Shown: positions 34,569-44,420 of the stretch, in pieces
Layout of the letters: the number at the start of each line of letters is the position of its first letter
How positions within the stretch are numbered: the stretch's first letter is position 1
Source of the DNA: Corynebacterium sp. P4-C1
Lineage (GTDB): Bacteria; Actinomycetota; Actinomycetes; Mycobacteriales; Mycobacteriaceae
Reading direction: 5' to 3'
Length of the DNA stretch: 64,000 nucleotides
NCBI RefSeq assembly: GCF_030503595.1
Contig: NZ_CP129966.1
Location: 1,054,001-1,118,000 of the forward strand
Position numbers and translations under genes: made by a program
The notes under the pieces: model-generated
What the model was told of the DNA's origin: nothing
Database searches by the model: none
The model's input: the letters and a program-made list of their open reading frames with translations, nothing else

Positions 34569-37500
34569 ATGATGTCCAAAACCTCCGAACGCCCTAGGCT
34601 GGGCTCATCGAGCGTTAACCCTGACACCGCTATCCCCGGGCCGAAATCGTACCCGCTAATCGGAACCGCCTATTCACTCGATCCACGCAACATCGTTCAG
34701 TCCGGAACGCGATTGGCTGAAAAACACGGGCGTTTTTATCGACAAGAGATACCCGGCTCTGCACCGTTCTACGTGGTGACCTCTTTCGCCTTGGTCGATG
34801 AGCTCTCAGATGAAACCCGTTTTCATAAGGTCGTCCACCCCGCCCTCCAAGAAGTAAGCGGATTCTCTGGTAACGGCCTTTTTACCGCCGAGTTCGACGA
34901 TCCGGAGTGGGGTAAAGCACATCGAATTCTTATGCCCGCTTTCAGCCCAGTTGCTCTGCGCGGAATGTACCACCGCATGGCAGACATCGCAGACCAGCTT
35001 ATGCTTAAGTGGTCGAGAGCACGAGCCGATGAAGAAATTGATGTCGCTGGTGACTTCACTAGATTGACGCTCGACACCATTGCGCTCTGCTCATTTACAT
35101 TTCGCTTCAATTCATTCTATACAGAAGGCTTTCACCCCTTTATCGACGCAATGGGTCGTGGCTTGAATCATGCCGGCAAGCGAGCCCATGCTTTGAAGAT
35201 TCAGAAGACTCTTGGTCTTATTGGCAATCACCAGTTCAAGAACGATGTCTCGGTCATGCAGGACACCGTCGATAGTTTGATTAGGGAACGACGAAGGAAT
35301 CCTAGCCCAGAGGGCTATGAAGACGTTCTCGATGTCATGATGAATGCAACCGATCCTGAGACTGGGGAGCGTCTGACCGACGAAAACCTACGCTATCAGT
35401 TGATTACGTTTCTAATTGCAGGCCACGAGACAACTTCTGGGCTGCTCAGTTTCGTTCTCTACGAATTGATGCGTAATCCCCGAGTCTTAACCAAGGCACG
35501 CGAAAACACCGATTCGGTCCTCAACGGTAGATTCCCTCAATATGAAGATCTCAAAGATCTAAACTACATTGATCAAGTACTTCGTGAAGGTCTAAGGAAG
35601 TACCCCACTGCTCCGGCATATGCAGTGACACCTTTTGAAACTACGACGATTGGTGAGAACGGTGGCACAGGAGGAACCCCTGTAACTGTCAACCCTGGAG
35701 ACACGCTGTTGGTTCTCCTCGGACACATGCATCGTGATCCGGCCGTATGGGATAATCCCGAAGAGTTCAGACCGGAACGGTTCGATCCTGAGAATGCCAA
35801 ATTAATACCTCATAATGCGTGGAAACCATTTGGAAATGGGCAACGATCGTGTCTCGGCCGCTTCTTCGCGCTCCAAGAAGCCACCATGATGCTTGCGTTG
35901 ATTGTTCAACACTTGGATTTCAACTTCGCAACTCCAAGCTATGAACTGGAAATGCTTGACGGCCTAACTTCGAAACCGAAAGACCTGTTCGTCACTATCC
36001 AACCGAGGGAAGAATATCCGTACCTCGGACCCAAGCGCTACGACGAGCCTCACGCTGACGCTCCCACGACAGTAGAGACACCAATCACAAAGGTCGATGC
36101 TCCTCCGAACGGGTATAAGCTGCGCCTGCTCGTAGGTTCTAACGCCGGAACCTCTCGTAGTCACGCTGAAGAATTAGCGGCTTTTGCCAAAACACAAGGC
36201 TTCGAAGTCGACATGTCTGATCTCGATGATGCCGTCAATTCTCTGCAGGGGGGCGACATTGCAATCGTAGCTACCAGCTCATATGAAGGTCTCCCCCCGG
36301 ATAATGCAAAGCGTTTCTTCAATTGGATAACAGGCAAGGAAACACCGTCACTAACAGGTGTGAAATTTGCTGTGCTTGGCAGCGGTAACTCAGACTGGGC
36401 AGAGACGTTCCAACGCGTTCCAGCCGAGATCGACGAGGCCATGGAATCTCGCGGAGCCATACGATTGATTGATCGCGGTGTAATTGACATGAAGGGAGAC
36501 TATTTCGCCGACTTCGAATCTTGGTCAAAACGACTTTGGTCAAAACTCGCAGCCGATCTCGATCTTTCGTTCGATGATCACAGCAAGTCAGACTTCGTCG
36601 AGGTCACAGTAGTTGATGCTGGGCGTCAGAATATGTTGGTAGCCGAGACAGACGGCCCATTCGTCGAAGCAGTAGTCACCAGCGTTCAAAAGCTATCCAC
36701 AGACGTTGATGGGACCATGAACGAGAAATTCAAGGCTGTTCTTGAACTTCCTGAAGGGATTTCATACTCGACAGGCGATTACTTAGAGGTACTTCCGAAG
36801 AACTCGTCATCCGGTGTCAACCGCGTGTTGGACCATTTCCAATTAGCAGGGGAAGATCGCATAAAGCTTTCCGGTTGCTCCACGTTCCTGCCCATAGACC
36901 AAGTATTGACAATTAATGATCTACTTGAAAACTACGTTGAGCTTGCAACACCGTTGAGCAAGCGGCACCTGGATCTAGCAGTTGCACAGTGTCAATGCCC
37001 ACCCGAAAAAGCTCAACTATCGCAACTCGCTGAAACCGAAACTTACAACGAGCTGCTCGAGAAGCGGACCTCGCTCCTAGATTTCCTCGAAACTTTCCGA
37101 TCTGTAGACTTCACCTTCGGCCAGTTCATTTCAATGCTTGAGCCGCTCCGAGCTCGTCGCTACTCAATCTCGTCGTCTGCTCTCGGTGAACCGACAAAGC
37201 CTTCTTTGACCTTCTCCCGCATCGAATCTCCTGCATGGTCAGGCCGTGGAACCTTCACTGGCGTTTCTTCCAATTATTTAGCGAAACAGCAGGCCGGTTC
37301 TAAGATCTTGGTTTCGGTAGTGCCCGGAAATAAACATTTCCAAGTGGAGCCAGATCCATCCATACCAATGATTCTTATCGGCGCTGGTACTGGGATCGCC
37401 CCTCTCCGTGCATTCATCGAGGAACGTGCAACACGTTGCCACAATGAAGGCATCACACCAGCTAAATCTTTGTTTTTCTATGGCTGCCACGGCCCCGAAT

Positions 37501-37841
37501 CCGACTTCCTATATAGCGAGGAACTCCATGAGTGGGAGAAGGATGGTGTAATCGATGTTCGCACCGCGTTCTCACGTCACCACAGTCGAAGCGAAAGCGG
37601 TACGGACATTAAGTATGTTCAGGACCGCCTCTATTCGGATCGCAATGATGTGTTCAATCTTCTCGAGAAAGGAGCGAAGACCCTCGTTTGCGGAGATGCC
37701 AAGCGGATGGCCCCAGCGGTCCGTAAGACTTTCGCAAAGATAATCTCGGAGCACCGAGGCTTCAATGAGCAACAGGCTGCTGCAGAAGTCAGAAATATGG
37801 AGCAGGAACTCTTTACTTATGTAACAGAGGCATTCACCTAA
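34569..37841 (+). CDS. Self-sufficient cytochrome P450-reductase fusion, CYP102 type
   Basis: 1,090 residues. The P450 domain (about 1-480) has I-helix AGHETTSG (283-290), the ExxR helix in LREGLRKYPT, and heme-ligand Cys428 in FGNGQRSCLG. Then come a flavodoxin-like FMN domain (YKLRLLVGSNAGTSRSHAEEL, about 515-660) and an FAD/NADPH module with RRYSISSSA, ILIGAGTGIAPLRAF and FYGCHGPESDFLY. The family hydroxylates or epoxidises fatty acids with NADPH. The C-terminus reads YVTEAFT, with Phe where P450BM3 has its flavin-stacking Trp. AAGGAA precedes the ATG. It lies between a hydrolase and a fatty-acid ligase, in AT-richer DNA. Confidence 0.95.
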   Translation: MMSKTSERPRLGSSSVNPDTAIPGPKSYPLIGTAYSLDPRNIVQSGTRLAEKHGRFYRQEIPGSAPFYVVTSFALVDELSDETRFHKVVHPALQEVSGFSGNGLFTAEFDDPEWGKAHRILMPAFSPVALRGMYHRMADIADQLMLKWSRARADEEIDVAGDFTRLTLDTIALCSFTFRFNSFYTEGFHPFIDAMGRGLNHAGKRAHALKIQKTLGLIGNHQFKNDVSVMQDTVDSLIRERRRNPSPEGYEDVLDVMMNATDPETGERLTDENLRYQLITFLIAGHETTSGLLSFVLYELMRNPRVLTKARENTDSVLNGRFPQYEDLKDLNYIDQVLREGLRKYPTAPAYAVTPFETTTIGENGGTGGTPVTVNPGDTLLVLLGHMHRDPAVWDNPEEFRPERFDPENAKLIPHNAWKPFGNGQRSCLGRFFALQEATMMLALIVQHLDFNFATPSYELEMLDGLTSKPKDLFVTIQPREEYPYLGPKRYDEPHADAPTTVETPITKVDAPPNGYKLRLLVGSNAGTSRSHAEELAAFAKTQGFEVDMSDLDDAVNSLQGGDIAIVATSSYEGLPPDNAKRFFNWITGKETPSLTGVKFAVLGSGNSDWAETFQRVPAEIDEAMESRGAIRLIDRGVIDMKGDYFADFESWSKRLWSKLAADLDLSFDDHSKSDFVEVTVVDAGRQNMLVAETDGPFVEAVVTSVQKLSTDVDGTMNEKFKAVLELPEGISYSTGDYLEVLPKNSSSGVNRVLDHFQLAGEDRIKLSGCSTFLPIDQVLTINDLLENYVELATPLSKRHLDLAVAQCQCPPEKAQLSQLAETETYNELLEKRTSLLDFLETFRSVDFTFGQFISMLEPLRARRYSISSSALGEPTKPSLTFSRIESPAWSGRGTFTGVSSNYLAKQQAGSKILVSVVPGNKHFQVEPDPSIPMILIGAGTGIAPLRAFIEERATRCHNEGITPAKSLFFYGCHGPESDFLYSEELHEWEKDGVIDVRTAFSRHHSRSESGTDIKYVQDRLYSDRNDVFNLLEKGAKTLVCGDAKRMAPAVRKTFAKIISEHRGFNEQQAAAEVRNMEQELFTYVTEAFT

Positions 37842-37874
37842 TCGAGCACACCCCGCTACTGAAAGGAAGCGCAC

Positions 37875-39560
37875 ATGTCTAAATACACTCTTCACCCAGA
37901 TACCGACCACGGGGTACCAAAAAAGGAAATCATACGTCAATTTTTCTACTTCTTGAAAGTCATCCGAAAGAACAACATCTTCGAGCTCGGCTCTGTCGCC
38001 GAAGTCAAAGCAGATGCTAGAACCATTAAGCGTTTTGGCTCGCTTGAAAGCGGCGGCCTTGCCAACACCGCTCGGCGTCATCCAGAACGCCTGGGGCTTG
38101 TAGATGACGACGGAGAGCTGACCTACTACGAGTTCTATGACCGTGTGGTACGGCTGGCTACTGGTTTGATGCAAAATGGGGTCCGCGATGGAGGTAACCT
38201 AGCCGTCTTGGCTTTGAATGGTCGTGCTTCCATTTTCCCACTGTGCGCCCGCCAGTTCGTCGGCTATCACATCTTCATGATCAACGCTAATAGTTCTGGA
38301 CCCCAGATCGAACGGGTTCTAGAATTCCACGAGGTGGAAACCCTCATTGTCGATCAGAGTTTCTACGACCGGCTCACCGACAAGACCAAAGAGAATTGCA
38401 CCGTCATCATCGGGCATATCGACGACCCCGGAATGCTTCCAGCAGATGCCCTTACAATGGACCAGGTCATCGAGAGCGGTTCCACAGATCTCGATCTTCT
38501 ACCTGAAAAACCTACTAAGTCACAGCATGTGGTAATGACATCAGGAACGACGGGCATGCCTAAGGGTGTAATCCGAAGGCAGCTGAAGTCCCCCCAAGGG
38601 ATCGGACCCCTGCTTGGAACCGTCCCGTGGCGGAGAGGTATGTCCGTTCTATTAACCGGGGTGCTGTTCCACTTTTACGGGTGGGGCAATATGCTCATGT
38701 GCATCTTCACCGGTTCAACAATCGTTACGCAGCGGAACTTCGATTCTTCTAAAGCTCTTGAACAGTTCGAAAAATACGACATCAATGCTTGGATCAGTTC
38801 AGCCTCTCGTTTACGAGAGATGATCGCTCACCTCGACCGGAACGCAACCGACCGAGTAGACGGTCTAGAATTCATCACTTCTTCCGGTAGCCCACTAACC
38901 TCATACGAGGTCGAGAAAGTAAATGAGAAGTTCGGAAAAGTTTTCCACAACTGCTACGGGTCAACCGAGACCTCAGGGTTAGCCATCTCCGATGCTGACG
39001 AGCTAGCCGCAGATCCGACACTCACAGGCACTATTCACCCCGGTTCAGTTATCGAAATTCGTGATGACGACGGCACTCTTCTACCGGACGGTGAAATCGG
39101 CGAAATTTTCGCCGGCGCATACGATATGTTTGTTGGCTACACTGACCCTTCAATCGAGATCAAGACCAACAACAATCTTTTGCGAATGGGTGATCGCGGC
39201 TATCGACGCGGTAATCGGCTTTACGTTAAAGGTCGAGCAGATGACCTTGTAATCACACAGTATGGCGAGAAAATCTTCCCTTCGGAGATTGAGGATCTCC
39301 TCGTTCGGGACGAAAGGATTGACGATGTCCATGTTCATGGTGTCTCAGATCCTCACTATGGGCAAGCTCTGCGAGCCTACGTAATTCGTGAGGACGGGGT
39401 AACCGCAAACGAACTCGACGACGTGGAAGTGCGACGAATCGTGACGGCTGGTCTTTCAGATGCTCATGCACCGAGAGATGTATTCTTTGTGGCCGATTTC
39501 CCGCGAAACCCGATGGGCAAAGTGATCCGGCCTGAACTTCCCGGACAATCTACCGTTTAA
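37875..39560 (+). CDS. ANL-superfamily acyl-CoA/fatty-acid ligase
   Basis: A 561-residue adenylate-forming enzyme. The phosphate loop is TSGTTGMPKGV, the adenine motif is NCYGSTETSG, and the A8 region reads LRMGDRGYRRGNRLYVKGRADDLVITQYGEKIFPSEIE. The catalytic Lys lies in NPMGKVIRPEL. The N-terminal 60 residues are typical of long-chain acyl ligases of mycolata. It is 33 bases after the P450 with GAAAGGAAG before the ATG, so it is likely co-transcribed. It could activate the oxidised fatty acid as CoA or acyl-adenylate. Confidence 0.9.
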   Translation: MSKYTLHPDTDHGVPKKEIIRQFFYFLKVIRKNNIFELGSVAEVKADARTIKRFGSLESGGLANTARRHPERLGLVDDDGELTYYEFYDRVVRLATGLMQNGVRDGGNLAVLALNGRASIFPLCARQFVGYHIFMINANSSGPQIERVLEFHEVETLIVDQSFYDRLTDKTKENCTVIIGHIDDPGMLPADALTMDQVIESGSTDLDLLPEKPTKSQHVVMTSGTTGMPKGVIRRQLKSPQGIGPLLGTVPWRRGMSVLLTGVLFHFYGWGNMLMCIFTGSTIVTQRNFDSSKALEQFEKYDINAWISSASRLREMIAHLDRNATDRVDGLEFITSSGSPLTSYEVEKVNEKFGKVFHNCYGSTETSGLAISDADELAADPTLTGTIHPGSVIEIRDDDGTLLPDGEIGEIFAGAYDMFVGYTDPSIEIKTNNNLLRMGDRGYRRGNRLYVKGRADDLVITQYGEKIFPSEIEDLLVRDERIDDVHVHGVSDPHYGQALRAYVIREDGVTANELDDVEVRRIVTAGLSDAHAPRDVFFVADFPRNPMGKVIRPELPGQSTV

Positions 39561-39584
39561 GACTGTTAATCTACGTTCTCTGCA

Positions 39585-39629
39585 CTGCTCCCCCGTTAGT
39601 TGCCTGCTGATGGGGGAGCAGCCCTTTTT
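39585..39629 (+). terminator. Intrinsic terminator of the P450/ligase operon
   Basis: Perfect 10-bp stem CTGCTCCCCC / GGGGGAGCAG with a 17-base loop, followed by CCCTTTTT. Confidence 0.92.
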
Positions 39630-39770
39630 CAGAACAACCGAATCCAACAACGCCTCAAAGGACCGCCCCGATACAGTATCTCGACCTCAGAATGGACTTC
39701 TAAAGAGAATGAAGCCTCATTTTCCTATGTGACGTAGGCTGTTTTGGGTTCCTTCCGGTCAAGTCCCGGG

Positions 39771-41163
39771 TAGTGGTGTAGCCGTCTAGCTTTCGGCTCG
39801 GTATTGAGTTCGGGATTTGGTTAGGCGGTTAGCTGGTGTTTGTCGCCGTGATCATCTCCTGGGTGGTGCATGAGTTGGTTGGTGTGTTCGAGTGTAGATA
39901 GTGACATGTAGCGTTTTTGCTGGATCCAATCGTCGTGCTGCTCGGCTAGGACAGGGCCGACGAGCCGGATGATGGATTCGCGGTTCGGGAAGATGCCGAC
40001 GACGTCGGTGCGCCGGCGGATCTCCCGGTTTAACCGCTCGGTGGGGTTGTTCGACCAGATTTTTGTCCAGACTGGTTTCGGGGCTGCGGTAAACGCCAAC
40101 ACCTCATCGAGTGATTCCTCCAGATAGGCAGCGATCCACCTGAATTTCGGCTCCAGCAAATCGACTACCTCGCGGGCTTCTCCCCAGGTGGATGCGGCGT
40201 CAAGTTGCTGGAAGATTGTCTGGAACATCGCAGAGACCATCGGCAATTGTGTTTTCGGGACCTTTTCGTAGAGGTTTTTCGCACAGTGGGTGCGGCGAGC
40301 TGCCAGGATGCATCAGGAAGCACTTCGGAGATGGCGTGCTGGATGCCTTCGTGGGCGTCACTGGTGACAAGGAAGACACCACGAAGCCCGCGGGCTTTTA
40401 AGTCCTGGAAGAAGCCTTTCCACGATGCGTTGGATTCCGCAGTGGCGACATGCATGCCGAGCATTTCGCGGTAGCCGTCGGCGTTGACTCCGGTGGCAAG
40501 CAGCACGAAGCATTTGACCACCCGGCCGCCTTCGCGGACTTTGATCGTGAGCGCGTCACACGACAGGTAGGCGTACCCACCGGGATCGAGTGGGCGGTTT
40601 TTGAAGTTTGTGACCATCTCATCGAGTTTTTCCGACATGCGCGAGACGTGAGATTTCGACATATTTGCAATCCCAAGGGTTGCCACAAGGTCATTCATCC
40701 TGCGGGTGGAAACCCGTTTGAGGTAGCAGGTCGCGATCACTGTCGATAAAGCGCGTTCGGCCCGTAAGCGGCGCTCTAACAGCCAGTCTGGGAAGAATGC
40801 TCCGTGGCGCAGTTTCGGCACTGCGACATCGATAGTGCCCACACGGGTATCAAGGTCGCGGTAGCGATACCCGTTGCGGTGGTTGACCCGCTCGGTAGAA
40901 GCGACGCCGTACTCGGCCCCGCAGACGGTGTCGGCTTGGGCGGAGAGGATCTGGTTGATAAACCCTTGCAGCATCTGGCGCAACAGATCCGGGGAGGCCG
41001 GTTCCAGCAGATCGTCCAGATAGGTTGCAGGGTCGATAGAATGCGGAGCAGCGGTCATCGTCATGTGCCTTTCGGTGAGATGTGGTAGTTGAGTCGAAAG
41101 GTTACTGACGGTGGCCGCCCTTGTATCTCCCAGGGCCCACCATCAGAAAGCGTTACACCACAC
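39771..41163 (-). mobile_element. IS256-family insertion sequence (inactive)
   Basis: About 1.39 kb around a frameshifted IS256-type transposase. The two ends carry similar inward-facing words: GTGGTGTAGC on the left (39774 onward) and GTGTGGTGTAACG reading inward from about 41163 on the right. Exact termini and target duplication could not be fixed. It closes the P450 island and abuts a truncated coding remnant on its right. Confidence 0.7.
39821..41064 (-). pseudogene. IS256-family transposase, frameshifted
   Basis: The N-terminal 260 residues or so (VNHRNGYRYRDLDTRVGTIDVAVPKLRHGAFFP, YLSCDALTIKVREGG with a DDE Asp) read from 41064. At about 40295-40302 one base is missing: the frame after PDASWQ should continue as the CRTHCAKNLYEKV-type segment, which lies in the next frame. 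The remainder (TKIWSNNPTERLNREIRRRTDVVGIFPN, with the catalytic Glu region) continues to 39821. The transposase is therefore non-functional unless this is a sequence error. Confidence 0.88.
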
Positions 41164-41172
41164 TAAGGGACG

Positions 41173-41589
41173 CAACCTGCAGTCCGCCTGACCACTGGAA
41201 ATTTCGCCGTCAAGAATAAGCGCCAGCTTTCCGCCGGTGTCGAATTCGCCCCCACTTCCATGGGCCGAGGTGGCGCCGACGACCTCATCGCCGGACCAAT
41301 GCGCATCGGCTCCCCCGGAGTGATCTCCGCGACCCGTGTCGCCGAGCAAGGACTCTTGGGAATGAACTTGCCGGTCCAGTACATGGAGTGGGCCGACCTC
41401 GGCTACGGCATCATCAACTACACCCGTGAGTCAGCAACGTTCGAGTACTGGTTCCAGAACAAATTCGATCCGTCGAGCCCGGATGTGCTCGCTCACCAGA
41501 TGATCGCCTGGGCGAAGGAAGACACTTCTCACCATCCCTCGCTACCCGCACCAGATCGATGCGGTGACTTTTGCACGGGCTTCCGGTGA
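41173..41589 (+). pseudogene. Truncated phosphatase-like remnant (possibly PhoD-type)
   Basis: An open frame without a start codon, reading LTTGNFAVKNKRQLSAGVEF from 41188, then APTSMGRGG and WADLGYGIINYTRESATFEYWF. The GVEF and LGYGIINYT-type segments resemble the C-terminus of alkaline phosphatase D/phosphoesterases. The 5' part is lost at the IS256 edge. The last 15-20 residues look out of frame with the family. Identity is tentative; 41590-41775 holds nothing else I recognise. Confidence 0.4.
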
Positions 41590-41775
41590 AGGCCACGTCG
41601 GGCATCCGCTCAGCGGCACCGGCCCCAGGCGTGAAATTACGGGCGCGCTAGCCCGGAGGCTCCCCCCGGAAAGGCGTGGCGGAACACTGTGCCCATGTGA
41701 GTAACTGCACAGATTCGCCCGTATTGGAAATTTCAAACTAAAGTTGGGTTTATTCCATTTTGAAAGGATTTTCCT

Positions 41776-42840
41776 ATGCGAGCAGTTCGCTATCACGGAC
41801 AGAAAGACATCCGTGTCGAAGAAATTGACGCTCCTGCTGCAGGCCCGGGCGAGGTCCTCATCGACATCGCATGGTGCGGCATCTGCGGCACCGATCTCCA
41901 CGAGTACCTCGACGGCCCAATCTTCGTCCCGGATAAGGGAAACCCGCACCCGGTGACTGGCGAAGAAATGCCGGTCACGCTCGGCCACGAGTTTTCCGGC
42001 GTAGTTTCGGCCCTGGGCGAGGGTGTCGATGACCTCCAGGTGGGTCAGCACGTCGTCGTCGAGCCCTACGTTCTGCCTGACGACGTGGACCCGAAGAAAC
42101 CGGGCCCCTACAACCTCCACCCCGACGTCAACTTCATCGGTCTGGCTGGTGGCGGCGGCGGCCTGTCGGAACAGGTCGCAGTGCAGCGACGCTGGGTGCA
42201 CCCGATCGACAAAGGCATCCCGCTCGACGAGGCTGCGCTGATCGAACCGTTGTCCGTCGCCCACCACGCTTTCGTCGCCTCCTGTGCAAAGGAAGGTGAC
42301 GTTGCACTGATCGGCGGCGCTGGCCCGATTGGTTTGCTCACCGCAGCAGTGGCCAAAGCCTACGGGTGCACCGTCGTGATCTCAGAACTCTCCGAGCTTC
42401 GGCGCCAAAAAGCGGTCGAAGCCGGCGTGGCCGACCACACAGTCGACCCGTCATCGCAGGACCTCAAGGAAGCGATCCAGAAAATCACCGACGGTAACGG
42501 GGCCGATGTCGCATTCGAGTGCACCTCCGTCAACGTCGTGCTTGATCAGCTCGTCGACTGCCTCAAGCTACAGGGCACCCTCGTCGTCGTGTCCATCTGG
42601 TCCAAAAAGGCCGAGCTCGACATCCATGCGCTGGTGATGAAGGAACTGACCCTGCGCGGCATCATCGGCTACGCCCACGACCACCCGGAGACCATCAAAT
42701 TGCTCGAATCCGGCAAGGTCGATCTCAGGCCGTTCATTACCAGCAAGATCGGCTTCGACGGTGTGGTGGATGAAGGGTTCGACACCCTGATCAACCACAA
42801 CGAGACTGCCGTGAAGATTCTGGTGTCGCCGGAGCTCTAG
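41776..42840 (+). CDS. Zinc-dependent medium-chain dehydrogenase, 2,3-butanediol dehydrogenase type
   Basis: A 354-residue MDR enzyme. The catalytic zinc site is CGICGTDLHEY and LGHEFSG, with Glu in LIEPLSVAHHAF. The NAD motif is LIGGAGPIGLLTAAVA. The ILPDDV/GPYNLHPDVNF insertion and AGGGGGLSEQV are characteristic of (R,R)-butanediol/acetoin dehydrogenases. The four-Cys structural zinc loop is absent, as is common in that branch. AAAGGA precedes the ATG. Confidence 0.88.
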   Translation: MRAVRYHGQKDIRVEEIDAPAAGPGEVLIDIAWCGICGTDLHEYLDGPIFVPDKGNPHPVTGEEMPVTLGHEFSGVVSALGEGVDDLQVGQHVVVEPYVLPDDVDPKKPGPYNLHPDVNFIGLAGGGGGLSEQVAVQRRWVHPIDKGIPLDEAALIEPLSVAHHAFVASCAKEGDVALIGGAGPIGLLTAAVAKAYGCTVVISELSELRRQKAVEAGVADHTVDPSSQDLKEAIQKITDGNGADVAFECTSVNVVLDQLVDCLKLQGTLVVVSIWSKKAELDIHALVMKELTLRGIIGYAHDHPETIKLLESGKVDLRPFITSKIGFDGVVDEGFDTLINHNETAVKILVSPEL

Positions 42841-42872
42841 AACGGCAGCCGGCATCTCCGCCGCAGACAGAG

Positions 42873-42909
42873 GGACCCCCTACCCGGTTAAACACCGGGT
42901 AGGGGGTCC
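42873..42909. terminator. Perfect hairpin; original terminator of tRNA(fMet) and of the dehydrogenase
   Basis: GGACCCCCTACCCGG / CCGGGTAGGGGGTCC, a 15-bp perfect stem with a 7-base loop. It sits 32 bases after the dehydrogenase stop. It is also 4 bases from TTGGTAGCGGGGGCTG, which is the complement of a tRNA 3' end including CCA. It was therefore the terminator of the initiator tRNA before the integrations. Confidence 0.85.
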
Positions 42910-42913
42910 TAAG

Positions 42914-42929
42914 TTGGTAGCGGGGGCTG
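42914..42929. repeat. Left copy of the 16-bp target duplication of the IS481-type element
   Basis: TTGGTAGCGGGGGCTG at 42914-42929 is identical to 44418-44433, immediately outside the two ends of the IS481-type element. On the minus strand it is the tRNA(fMet) 3' end, CAGCCCCCGCTACCAA, with CCA encoded. Confidence 0.85.
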
Positions 42930-44417
42930 TGTCTGAAGTCATGACATAGTTGACACGGCGTGCCTGGGACATCATTCCTGATGGTTGACAGGTCAGTCGC
43001 GACATGGTTGACACTTAGGGGGCGGAAACATTCTGGGGTGATGGTTGACACCTCAGTCGCGACATCGTTGGCACCTTCCGCTACCCCCGCGCGTCTGGTG
43101 CCGATGCGGGGATCAGTCGGGACATCGTTGACAAATGAACAGCCCGAACCGCAACCTTGCCATCGTCAAAGCCGTCCGTGATCAAGGTGAACCAGTCATC
43201 AAAGTCGCCAAACGCTTCGGCATCTCCCGCCAGCGCGTCTACAAGATTCTTGCCGAGTTCGACGCCGGCGGCGCAGAGGCCATCGCCCCGAAATCCCGCG
43301 CACCGCACACCCACCCAAATGCCGTGCCGGACAGCTTGCGCAACTACATCATCGACATGCGCAAAGAACTCACCAAAGCAGGACTCGACGCAGGCCCAGA
43401 CACCATCGCCTTCCACCTAGACAGGCAGGGGCTTCGCACCCCGTCAACATCAACGATCCGCCGCATCATCACTGACGCCGGACTCGTCGACCCGCAACCA
43501 CAAAAGAAACCACGCAGCTCCTACATCAGGTTTGAAGCCGCCATGCCCAACGAATGCTGGCAAGCCGACATCACCTACCTCTTCCTCATCGACGGCAGAC
43601 GCGTAGAAGTCCTCGACTTCATCGACGACCACTCCCGCTACCTGCTATCAATCACCGCCCGGCCAGCATTTACAGGCCCAGCAGTCGCAGCAGAACTCCA
43701 ACGCCTCATCGACACCTACGGCCCACCGGCATCCACGCTCACTGACAACGGGCTGGTGTTCACCGCCCGGTTAGCCGGACGAAAAGGCGGCCGCAACGCT
43801 TTTGAGAAAGTCCTCACCGACAACTGCATCCAACAGAAAAACGGCCGGCCAGGACACCCACAAACTCAAGGCAAAATCGAACGCTTCCACCAAACACTCA
43901 AACGCTGGATCAACGCCCAACCACCCGCCGAAACCATCCCCCACCTTCAACGACAACTCAACGAATTCGCCGCCTACTACAACACCGAACGCCCCCACAG
44001 ATCACTTGGGCGGCGCACCCCACAACAGGCATACACAACAGGACCCAAGGCCGAACCCAACCACACCCCCGAAGAAGAATGGCGCGTCCGCAACGATGTC
44101 GTCGCCCCCAGCGGCAAAGTCACCATCCGCTACGCCGGCAGGCTCTACAGCCTAGGAATCGGACGCGCCTACTACGGCGAAGAAGTCCTGATGGTCATCA
44201 CCGACAACCACATCACAACATCACTAAAAGAAACCGGCGAACCCATCGCCGAGCACTACATCGACACATCCCGCAATTACCAAAAAGCCTACTGGCGAAA
44301 AGGCCAACCCCCACTGACCTGAAAACCAAAACCGGCGCCTTGGAAAAATAAAAACCAAGACACCGGTTTGTCCACCATGTCGCGACTGATCTGTCAACGA
44401 TGTCGCGACTGAGGACA
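42930..44417 (+). mobile_element. IS481-family insertion sequence inside the left attachment site
   Basis: 1,488 bp. The left end begins TGTCTGAAGTCATGACATAG and the right end, read inward, TGTCCTCAGTCGCGACATCG; these are imperfect terminal inverted repeats. A 16-bp direct duplication flanks it. Further copies of CAGTCGCGACATSGTTGACA lie inside: left at 42994, 43054 and 43114 (exactly 60 bp apart), right at 44369-44388 and 44392-44411 in inverse orientation. They are probable transposase-binding sites. Confidence 0.9.
43135..44322 (+). CDS. IS481-family transposase
   Basis: A 395-residue DDE transposase. The N-terminal helix-turn-helix (VIKVAKRFGISRQRVYKILAEF) is followed by an rve-type core with the first Asp in WQADITYLF, the second in TLTDNGLVF, and Glu in GKIERFHQT. 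The C-terminal extension ends in RKGQPPLT. The ATG follows the last 60-bp-spaced repeat with no clear Shine-Dalgarno. Apparently intact. Confidence 0.92.
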   Translation: MNSPNRNLAIVKAVRDQGEPVIKVAKRFGISRQRVYKILAEFDAGGAEAIAPKSRAPHTHPNAVPDSLRNYIIDMRKELTKAGLDAGPDTIAFHLDRQGLRTPSTSTIRRIITDAGLVDPQPQKKPRSSYIRFEAAMPNECWQADITYLFLIDGRRVEVLDFIDDHSRYLLSITARPAFTGPAVAAELQRLIDTYGPPASTLTDNGLVFTARLAGRKGGRNAFEKVLTDNCIQQKNGRPGHPQTQGKIERFHQTLKRWINAQPPAETIPHLQRQLNEFAAYYNTERPHRSLGRRTPQQAYTTGPKAEPNHTPEEEWRVRNDVVAPSGKVTIRYAGRLYSLGIGRAYYGEEVLMVITDNHITTSLKETGEPIAEHYIDTSRNYQKAYWRKGQPPLT

Positions 44418-44420
44418 TTG

